Below, in pieces: positions 1 to 4,126 of a stretch of DNA of 6,205 nt. This stretch comes from Lachnospiraceae bacterium UBA7060 (GTDB lineage: Bacteria > Bacillota > Clostridia > Lachnospirales > Lachnospiraceae), in contig DLAA01000008.1 in the NCBI GenBank assembly GCA_002493835.1, forward strand, positions 1-6,205, in the 5' to 3' direction. Each line of letters starts with the position of its first letter. Position 1 is the first letter of the stretch. The notes under the pieces were generated by a model. The model saw only the letters and a program-made list of their open reading frames with translations, searched no databases and was not told where the DNA came from. Position numbers and translations under genes: made by a program.

Positions 1-1
1 C

Positions 2-76
2 AACCAAAAGGCAATGTTAGAGGACTATGCAGAAAAGAATGGATTTACGGGCATACGCCACTTTACCGATATGTAA
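2..76 (+). pseudogene. Large serine recombinase (TnpX/Tn4451-like), internal N-terminal fragment, truncated
   Basis: The frame reads NQKAMLEDYAEKNGFTGIRH followed by FTDM and a TAA stop. This is the N-terminal resolvase-domain segment of clostridial large serine recombinases, where the family continues from NQK..LEDYAKKNGF..I.HFTDDG into the rest of the catalytic domain. Here it ends right after FTD, so the gene is broken at about position 70. The true start lies left of the window and nothing further of the recombinase is recognisable to the right. A different frame stays open from position 1 to a TAA at 130-132 (ending KKCVERLK); this may be the tail of another gene fused at the deletion junction, but I do not recognise it. 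The fragment cannot be a functional recombinase and marks a decayed or deleted mobile element. Confidence 0.75.
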
Positions 77-131
77 AATCGCATTTTGATACAATTCACT
101 CCCTCAAGAAGTGTGTGGAACGCTTGAAATA

Positions 132-180
132 AAGGCTTTTGGCAGATTTAATAATTTGCCGGAAGCCTTCTCTTTTTATC
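132..180 (+). terminator. Intrinsic terminator downstream of recombinase remnant
   Basis: The arms 132-144 (AAGGCTTTTGGCA) and 157-169 (TGCCGGAAGCCTT) form a 13-bp stem with two G-U wobbles around a 12-nt AT-rich loop, followed by CTCTTTTTATC. It begins at the TAA stop at 130-132 of the open frame that overlaps the recombinase relic. That suggests the sequence just upstream is the 3' end of a once-real plus-strand gene. Confidence 0.8.
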
Positions 181-211
181 CTCTGAAACAATGGACAGCC
201 ATTGAAATGTA

Positions 212-250
212 ATTTGAACCCCTTCAACCGATTTGAACCCCCTTGCAAGG
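212..250. repeat. 11-bp direct repeat plus adjoining 10-bp palindrome
   Basis: ATTTGAACCCC occurs at 212-222 and exactly again at 231-241, a 19-bp period. The second copy runs directly into CCTTGCAAGG (241-250), a perfect palindrome. The repeats lie in the roughly 100-bp gene-free stretch between the recombinase-side terminator and the terminator of the XRE gene. The role is unknown; candidates are protein-binding iterons or the remains of a mobile-element end. Confidence 0.45.
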
Positions 251-270
251 CAAAATAAAAAAGTATAAAT

Positions 271-322
271 CCCCCAAAAAGAAATCCCGCCGATTCTGAA
301 TGTCAGAGAACCAGTGGGATTT
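271..322 (-). terminator. Probable intrinsic terminator of the XRE regulator gene
   Basis: The arms AAATCCC (282-288) and GGGATTT (316-322) enclose further partial pairing (TTCT 294-297 with AGAA 307-310). Read on the minus strand, the hairpin is followed by CTTTTT then a G run (281 down to 271). It overlaps the TAA stop of the minus-strand gene. The stem contains mismatches, so it may be weak. Confidence 0.55.
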
Positions 323-624
323 TACATTGTTTTCATTAGGTCGAGCAGGAGCCTTTTCTGCTCCCCGGTCAGCGGACTCCATCTGGAAAACAGGATGCGC
401 TGTTCTTCAGTCAGTTGTGACGGCTCATCCCCTTCTGCAAAGAATTGTGCCAGGGTTATGCCGAACGCCCTGCAGACTGCTTCCAGAGTGGGGAGCGTTG
501 GGGCGTTGTTCCTATTAAACATATTCGTTACGGTGGAGTGGGAGAGGTTTGCTTCTTTTGCAAGCCGGTAATCCGTCCACCCGCGTTCTTCCATCAATTT
601 CTTTATGCGTTTCTGCGCATCCAT
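322..624 (-). CDS. XRE-family helix-turn-helix transcriptional regulator
   Basis: A 100-residue DNA-binding protein of the Cro/CI (XRE) type. The five-helix HTH domain spans about residues 4-62: YRLAKEANLSHSTVTNMF (19-36) is the helix-turn-recognition-helix, and PTLPTLEAVCRAFGITLAQF (42-61) is the family's typical fourth and fifth helices. The C-terminal 35-40 residues are polar and helical (LTGEQKRLLLDLMKTM), probably for dimerisation. I chose the ATG at 624 because AGGTGAT lies at a good distance upstream; an in-frame TTG at 639 would add five residues but overlaps that ribosome binding site. It is transcribed away from the small gene at 771 across an inverted repeat that could be its operator. 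Such repressors are common control genes of integrative elements. The target is not visible beyond this autoregulation guess. Confidence 0.88.
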   Translation of the reverse strand: MDAQKRIKKLMEERGWTDYRLAKEANLSHSTVTNMFNRNNAPTLPTLEAVCRAFGITLAQFFAEGDEPSQLTEEQRILFSRWSPLTGEQKRLLLDLMKTM

Positions 625-642
625 ATCATCACCTGCCAATCT

Positions 643-682
643 GTAACTATTATAATTCCCAAAAGGGTGCTATAATAGTCAC
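643..682. promoter_or_regulatory. Inverted-repeat candidate operator with back-to-back -10 elements
   Basis: ACTATTATA (646-654) is mirrored by TATAATAGT (671-679), with flanking GT/AC (643-644/681-682) and inner CCC/GGG (658-660/665-667) in the same register, centred at 662.5. The arms contain TATAAT on the plus strand at 671-676, preceded by TGC (an extended -10), and TATAAT on the minus strand at 654-649. Neither has a convincing -35 box. The plus box would serve the gene at 771 with a leader of about 90 nt. The minus box would serve the XRE gene with a leader of about 18 nt. Binding by the XRE protein is inference. Confidence 0.6.
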
Positions 683-698
683 GATTAGTAGATAGGAA

Positions 699-716
699 AT
701 ATCCCAAAATGGATAT
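699..716. repeat. Short inverted repeat in the leader of the 771 gene
   Basis: ATATCC (699-704) and GGATAT (711-716) flank a 6-nt loop. It lies about 20 bases downstream of the plus-strand -10 box and 55 bases ahead of the start codon. It could be a second operator half-site pair or a small leader hairpin. The evidence is the symmetry only. Confidence 0.3.
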
Positions 717-770
717 ATACAGTTATAGTCTGACAGCCGATAGGGAAAGATAATAGAGGAGGCAGATTTT

Positions 771-1016
771 ATGGAAGAACATTTATTTGAGAGGCTGGCA
801 CGTGAGCGAGGCATCACGGTTGAGGAAATGAGGGAGATTATTTCTGCCCGTATTGAAAAGGGATGGAATGATCCTGATCAGGAGAAAAGGGAGCAGTGGA
901 GGAGAATTCCGTGTGTGGGGGAAATACCCACGCCGGATGAGTGGTTGCGGTATGCCGTTGAAAGACTGCAGGAAGAAGGCAGGGGAGATTTGCTGCGTTG
1001 GTATCCGAATCTTTAG
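771..1016 (+). CDS. Small Spo0A C-terminal-domain-like accessory protein
   Basis: An 81-residue soluble, charged protein (MEEHLFERLARERGITVEEM...LLRWYPNL), starting at an ATG eight bases after a strong AGAGGAGG (755-762). The pattern is a helical LFERLARERGITVEEMREII segment (5-24), then an acidic/basic linker, then WRRIPCVGEIPTPDEWLRYA (43-62) with a PTPDE turn. It resembles short proteins found in clostridial integrative elements that are often labelled as having a Spo0A C-terminal-like domain, because the segment resembles the Spo0A helix containing the VE.AIR.AI pattern. It has no receiver domain and is far too short to be Spo0A. It is divergent from the XRE regulator and probably shares its control region. 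The coding call is solid; the domain assignment is from memory and tentative. Confidence 0.72.
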   Translation: MEEHLFERLARERGITVEEMREIISARIEKGWNDPDQEKREQWRRIPCVGEIPTPDEWLRYAVERLQEEGRGDLLRWYPNL

Positions 1017-1053
1017 AGGCGTGTATTTTAAGATGATGAATATGAAATCAGTG

Positions 1054-1290
1054 TCATTTTTGCTCTCGGCTCGGCTCCGGGAATACCTCCGGCAGTACGC
1101 CCTGCGCATAGCTGATTTCAAAAGTGATTTTGCCGTCCTCCGGTACGTTGAAATGAAAGTCCAGCATTTCAACCTCTTTGAGCATATCCGGCAGGTCAAT
1201 ATTCTTGTACCGCTTTACTTCCTTACCCTCTACCATAAAACATACCGGAACCGCGTCCCTTAATTTAGCTGTGATTTTTCCTGTTTTCAT
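1054..1290 (-). CDS. Conserved-looking hypothetical protein, 78 residues
   Basis: I do not recognise a named family. The start is the ATG at 1290, eight bases after AAAGGTGG; a GTG at 1302 overlaps that ribosome binding site and is rejected. The protein (MKTGKITAKLRDAVPVCFMV...) has no signal peptide or membrane helix. It alternates short hydrophobic strands with charged turns (KITAKLRDAVPVCFMVEGKE, KITFEISYAQGVLPEVFPEP), which suggests a small beta-rich fold with a central acidic helix (LPDMLKEVEMLDFHF). It ends in a Pro/Glu-rich charged tail. It converges on the gene at 771-1016 with 37 bases between stops, and no clear bidirectional terminator is visible between them. The company of an XRE regulator and a recombinase relic suggests mobile-element cargo. 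Confidence 0.72.
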   Translation of the reverse strand: MKTGKITAKLRDAVPVCFMVEGKEVKRYKNIDLPDMLKEVEMLDFHFNVPEDGKITFEISYAQGVLPEVFPEPSREQK

Positions 1291-1358
1291 AATGTTTTCC
1301 ACCTTTCATGTTGTTTATGTTTTTGTACTGGCTGCTTGCCTTGTGAGTGACAGCTTAC

Positions 1359-1423
1359 GCATTTTTGGTGTGAAAGCAAGCCTTTTTCCAAAGAAATTTT
1401 TTGGAAATTGGCTCTAAAAATGC
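1359..1423. repeat. AT-rich nested hairpin region between two minus-strand genes
   Basis: GCATTTTT (1359-1366) is matched by AAAAATGC (1416-1423). Nested inside, AGCC (1379-1382) pairs with GGCT (1410-1413), and TTTCCAAA (1385-1392) with TTTGGAAA (1400-1407) in one register. The 197-base gap between the gene starting at 1290 and the gene ending at 1488 therefore holds this structure, the terminator beside it, and presumably the promoter of the 1054-1290 gene, for which I see no convincing -35/-10 pair. Confidence 0.45.
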
Positions 1424-1424
1424 A

Positions 1425-1463
1425 ATAAAAAAGAGAAGTCCTTTATTTACAAAAGGACTTCTC
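1425..1463 (-). terminator. Strong intrinsic terminator of the flavin reductase operon
   Basis: GAGAAGTCCTTT (1433-1444) and AAAGGACTTCTC (1452-1463) form a perfect 12-bp stem with a 7-nt loop. On the minus strand the stem is followed by TTTTTTATTG (1432 downwards). The plus-strand side has no T run, so it serves the minus-strand gene ending at 1488. Confidence 0.92.
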
Positions 1464-1487
1464 AAATACAGATTTAAAAGGTATAAA

Positions 1488-1979
1488 TCAAAGAAGCGAA
1501 ATTTTCGCCCAGTCGATATTCCCGTCATTGTCCAGATATTCTTCTTCACAATGAACAGCTTCTACAGATGCAAAAAACAACTCATGGGAGCCGGGCTGGA
1601 GTGAGGTGGTAACTCTACACTCTATTGCCACAGGGCAGGCGGAGAGCATTGGCGCATTTACCTTCTCACCGTCTGTCCATTCTAAATGCAAGACTTCAAA
1701 TTTGTCTTCGTCTTTTCCGGATTTGCTTCCAAGGTAGTAATACTCTTTCTCAAATCCCTTTGCAGGCAGGTTGATGATAAATTCGCCGGATTCTTTTATC
1801 ATGTGATAAGAAAACCGCTCAGGGACGATGCCAACCATTACCATAGCTGGTTCAATGGATACGTTAGAGGCAAAACCGACGGCCAGTGCGTTGTTCCTGC
1901 CCTCCCTGTCACGGCAGGATACAATCAGATTTGGGGTGGGTGCGATGCAGCACGCTTTATTTTCTATTGTTTTTTTCAT
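1488..1979 (-). CDS. Flavin reductase-like (FMN-binding split barrel) protein, probably C-terminally shortened
   Basis: A 163-residue member of the flavin reductase/flavoredoxin family, which binds FMN in a split-barrel dimer and usually transfers electrons from NAD(P)H or ferredoxin to flavin. Visible features are CCIAPTPNLIVSCRDREGR (10-28), the FMN-site segment GFASNVSIEPAMVMVGI (35-51), SYHMIKESGEFIINLPAKGF (57-76), and the later strand GSHELFFASVEAV. The start is the ATG at 1979, seven bases after AGGAGG. The gene is second in a two-gene operon, 44 bases after the MarR gene. Relatives I remember run on by 20-30 residues, ending in a Tyr/Gly-rich segment of the type Y..LG..LG.FG. Here the frame stops at NIDWAKISLL, just before it, and I find no remnant of the missing segment in other frames. 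It may be truncated or a genuinely short variant; activity is uncertain. Confidence 0.85.
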   Translation of the reverse strand: MKKTIENKACCIAPTPNLIVSCRDREGRNNALAVGFASNVSIEPAMVMVGIVPERFSYHMIKESGEFIINLPAKGFEKEYYYLGSKSGKDEDKFEVLHLEWTDGEKVNAPMLSACPVAIECRVTTSLQPGSHELFFASVEAVHCEEEYLDNDGNIDWAKISLL

Positions 1980-2023
1980 TTTGAACCTCCTGTAATTTTT
2001 GAAATTGCTTCTAAATCATGTTG

Positions 2024-2494
2024 CTATTTCGGGCTTTCTTCCAAGGCAATTTCTCCATTCGGAATTTTTGCGAGAACCTCACAGAGTGTTTTAACCGCTG
2101 ACTGGAATCTTGGGACATCTTCTGGTTTCAGCTTTTCCATGATTGACTTGAAATAGCCGCCATCTTGTTCCAGAAAATGGTCAATATAAGATAACGCCTG
2201 TTCCGTAAGCTGGAGCCTGACAATACGGCGGTCAGAAGGATCGTATACACGTTCAACAAGTTTCTGCTCCACCAGCCGGTCAGCTACTTTTGTCATCTGC
2301 TTTTTAGGTGTTTTTGTTGCTTCGGACAGCTCAGACATTTTCATTGGCCTTTTGTACCACCGCAGGGTTTGGATGCAATAATACATTTCCAGACTGATCC
2401 CATCGTCCAAAAACTGTTTTAGTGGTTTGGCAATATTATAGTTCCACATAGGGAGCAGAGCTAACAGGTTTTCCTGAAGTGTAAAGCTGTTCAA
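2024..2494 (-). CDS. MarR-family winged-helix transcriptional regulator
   Basis: A 156-residue MarR-type regulator. The N- and C-terminal helices (about 5-35 and 105-145) would form the dimer interface. The winged HTH lies at about 53-100: MSELSEATKTPKKQMTKVAD with recognition helix around 61-78, then the wing ERVYDPSDRRIVRLQLT (81-97) with the D.SDRR signature. The start is TTG at 2494, nine bases after AAGGAGG (2504-2510); the first in-frame ATG (residue 16) has no such site and would cut the first helix. It is the first gene of an operon with the flavin reductase and is divergent from a MATE pump, the arrangement of MepR/MepA-type pairs. It is therefore likely to repress both transcripts and to respond to a small ligand or oxidant; the ligand is not deducible from the sequence. 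Confidence 0.92.
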   Translation of the reverse strand: MNSFTLQENLLALLPMWNYNIAKPLKQFLDDGISLEMYYCIQTLRWYKRPMKMSELSEATKTPKKQMTKVADRLVEQKLVERVYDPSDRRIVRLQLTEQALSYIDHFLEQDGGYFKSIMEKLKPEDVPRFQSAVKTLCEVLAKIPNGEIALEESPK

Positions 2495-2520
2495 CTTTTA
2501 TGACCTCCTTTCACGGCCTC

Positions 2521-2549
2521 TTGACAAAACTTCGATAATCATGTATACT
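2521..2549 (+). promoter_or_regulatory. Consensus sigma-A promoter for the MATE/DXS-like/AKR operon
   Basis: TTGACA at 2521-2526, a 17-base spacer, and TATACT at 2544-2549. This is a perfect -35 and a five-of-six -10, giving a start near 2556 and a leader of about 95 bases to the chosen MATE start. Such a strong promoter would need a repressor if the genes are inducible, which fits the adjacent MarR gene. Confidence 0.85.
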
Positions 2550-2551
2550 TA

Positions 2552-2579
2552 AATATAGTCGCTAAAATAGGACTAACAA
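2552..2579 (-). promoter_or_regulatory. Probable divergent promoter of the MarR gene
   Basis: On the minus strand TTGTTA (2579-2574) is followed after 16 bases by TATATT (2557-2552), placing the start near 2545 and about 50 bases ahead of the TTG codon. It is weaker than the opposite promoter, and its region overlaps both the plus-strand start site and the TAGTC/GACTA repeat. Confidence 0.5.
2554..2577. promoter_or_regulatory. Candidate MarR operator between the divergent promoters
   Basis: TAGTC (2556-2560) and GACTA (2571-2575) form an inverted repeat with a 10-base AT-rich spacer; the left arm is preceded by ATA and the spacer contains a second ATAG. The size and position, on the plus-strand start site and inside the minus-strand promoter, are right for a MarR dimer that controls both directions. 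Binding is inferred. Confidence 0.5.
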
Positions 2580-2651
2580 GAAAAGAGGATTATCCGCTTT
2601 TGGTATTATACACGAAAAAACATGAAAATGCAAGAGGAAAGAAGAGTTGAT

Positions 2652-4013
2652 ATGCAGGATTCAAAAATTGCAAACATTGAACTGATGGAAAATACACCCA
2701 TGCCTAAGGCCATTCTGCGGCTTGCAATCCCTACGGTATTCAGTACGGTTATTTCAATCGTTTATAACCTTACGGATACTTATTTCATTGGCCTTTTAGA
2801 CGACCCTGTCCAGTTAGGCGCCATCTCATTGGCGTTTCCGGTATTTACATTTTTGCAGGCGATAGGGAATATGTTTGGACTTGGCGCACCGTCGTATATA
2901 TCAAGATGCCTTGGGGCAAGAAAATATGAAGAAGTCCGGAAAACAAGTGCTGTTTCCGTATATGTTACCGCAATCTTGACGGTTTTTCTTACGCTGCTGG
3001 TTTCATTTTTTATGGAGCCGATCCTGCGTCTGATTGGAACAAGCGATGATACAGTAGGACCTACAAGAGATTATCTGCGCTTGATCGTGGGATTTTCCAT
3101 TGTGCTGATTTTGCAGATTATCCTCCCCGCTCTGTTGCGGGCCGAAGGAAAGGCAAAGGAAGCTATGATCGGTATGGTCATCGGAACTGTGCTGAACATT
3201 GTTCTTGATCCGGTTTTGATTCTGCTTTTGGATATGGGAGTGGCAGGCGCAGCCTGGGCAACGATCACTGGGAATTTCTGCGCGGTGGTTTTTTACATAA
3301 TCGTGTATCTGCGGGGAAATACCACATTGTCTATCCGGCTCGCAGATTTTAAGCCAAGTATGCAGATTTTCAAAGAAGTTCTGAAAATCGGGCTCCCCTC
3401 CACGGTAGCACAGACGATTAGCAGTGTTGCCGTGATCCTTTTTAACAATGTAGCTGCCGGGTATGGCGATCAAGTGATCACTGCTTATGGTGTGGCTGTA
3501 AAAATGATTACGATGGAGTTTATGATCGTCTTTGGTTATGTGCAGGGATATGTACCTTTGGCTGGTTACAACTATGGCTCCGGGGACATCAGGCGGCTGT
3601 TAAGCGGTCTAAAATTTACAATGCTTACGGGGACAATCATCTGCCTGTTGTTTTTAATTCCATTTACGGTACTCGCCCCTGCCTATATAGGTGCATTCAC
3701 TACCAACCGGGAAATTATCGACATAGGGACACAATTCCTGCACGCTCAGGCGTGGGCAGTTCCAATCATCGCAATACAGACTTCTCTGATGTCTACGTTT
3801 CAGGCCACCGGACAGGCGGTACGGGCTATGGTTATCAATTTGGGGCGGCAATGCCTGTTTTATCTGCCGTTCCTGTATGTTTCCAATTGTCTGTGGGGAA
3901 TGTCCGGCATCCTTTATGCACAAATGGCATCCGATTTGGCAACGACTGCACTTGCAATATTATTTGGGATTCCTTTTCTGAAAAAGCTGCTCCGGCAGAG
4001 TAAACAGAAATAA
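2652..4013 (+). CDS. MATE-family multidrug/cation efflux transporter (MepA/NorM-like)
   Basis: A 453-residue inner-membrane antiporter with the twelve hydrophobic segments and internal two-fold repeat of MATE proteins, which export cationic or amphipathic compounds using Na+ or H+. TM1 (about 22-46, LRLAIPTVFSTVISIVYNLT then DTYFIG) carries D41, the position of the conserved ion-coupling Asp. NIVLDPVLI (182-190) is the family's N-lobe hallmark. The second half restarts at LKIGLPSTVAQTIS (244-257), and NYGSGD (307-312) mirrors the first-half CLGARKYE loop. I chose the ATG at 2652, preceded by GAGGAAAGAAGAG, and with the usual short lead-in SKIANIELMENTPMPKAI; an upstream ATG at 2622 (ten extra residues) has no ribosome binding site. 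It is divergent from a MarR gene, as in mepR/mepA loci, and is the first gene of an operon with the DXS-like enzyme. The substrate is unknown. Confidence 0.93.
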   Translation: MQDSKIANIELMENTPMPKAILRLAIPTVFSTVISIVYNLTDTYFIGLLDDPVQLGAISLAFPVFTFLQAIGNMFGLGAPSYISRCLGARKYEEVRKTSAVSVYVTAILTVFLTLLVSFFMEPILRLIGTSDDTVGPTRDYLRLIVGFSIVLILQIILPALLRAEGKAKEAMIGMVIGTVLNIVLDPVLILLLDMGVAGAAWATITGNFCAVVFYIIVYLRGNTTLSIRLADFKPSMQIFKEVLKIGLPSTVAQTISSVAVILFNNVAAGYGDQVITAYGVAVKMITMEFMIVFGYVQGYVPLAGYNYGSGDIRRLLSGLKFTMLTGTIICLLFLIPFTVLAPAYIGAFTTNREIIDIGTQFLHAQAWAVPIIAIQTSLMSTFQATGQAVRAMVINLGRQCLFYLPFLYVSNCLWGMSGILYAQMASDLATTALAILFGIPFLKKLLRQSKQK

Positions 4014-4075
4014 CATGAAATGATTTAAGGGAGGTGGTTGATCTCCTATAAGGAATAAGAAAAAAAGAATATGTG

Positions 4076-4087
4076 TTTGTATACAAA
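4076..4087. promoter_or_regulatory. Perfect 12-bp palindrome ahead of the DXS-like gene
   Basis: TTTGTATACAAA is fully self-complementary and lies 39 bases before the start codon at 4127, in a 113-base gap. Its GTATAC core fits operators of some GntR-type regulators, but no such regulator is encoded here. The rest of the gap shows no terminator, so read-through from the MATE gene is likely. It has no THI-box (thiamine riboswitch) motif such as CTGAGA. Confidence 0.4.
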
Positions 4088-4126
4088 TATGGGAATGTAC
4101 GAACCAGAATAAAAGAGGAGGCAAAT

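Noticed and set aside
783..1263. Long overlapping open frames on both strands (minus 783-1199 and plus 853-1263)
   Set aside because: They cross two better-supported genes with strong ribosome binding sites, are rich in Arg/Ser/Ile with no family resemblance, and lack sensible start sites.
1355..1549. Minus-strand open frame of 64 codons
   Set aside because: It runs through the strong terminator hairpin and the end of the flavin reductase gene, its composition is low-complexity (F/L/K), and it has no credible ribosome binding site.
1686..2156. Plus-strand open frame antisense to the flavin reductase and MarR genes
   Set aside because: It is a shadow of two recognised coding regions, with Phe/Ser/Cys-rich composition and no family match.
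4014..4126. Possible thiamine (THI-box) riboswitch ahead of the ThDP enzyme
   Set aside because: The gap is only 113 bases and lacks the CTGAGA-type core and paired arms expected of a thiamine riboswitch.
4073..4126. Upstream GTG start giving 18 extra residues on the DXS-like protein
   Set aside because: It has no ribosome binding site, it would include the AGAGGAGG site within the coding region, and the extension has no family resemblance.
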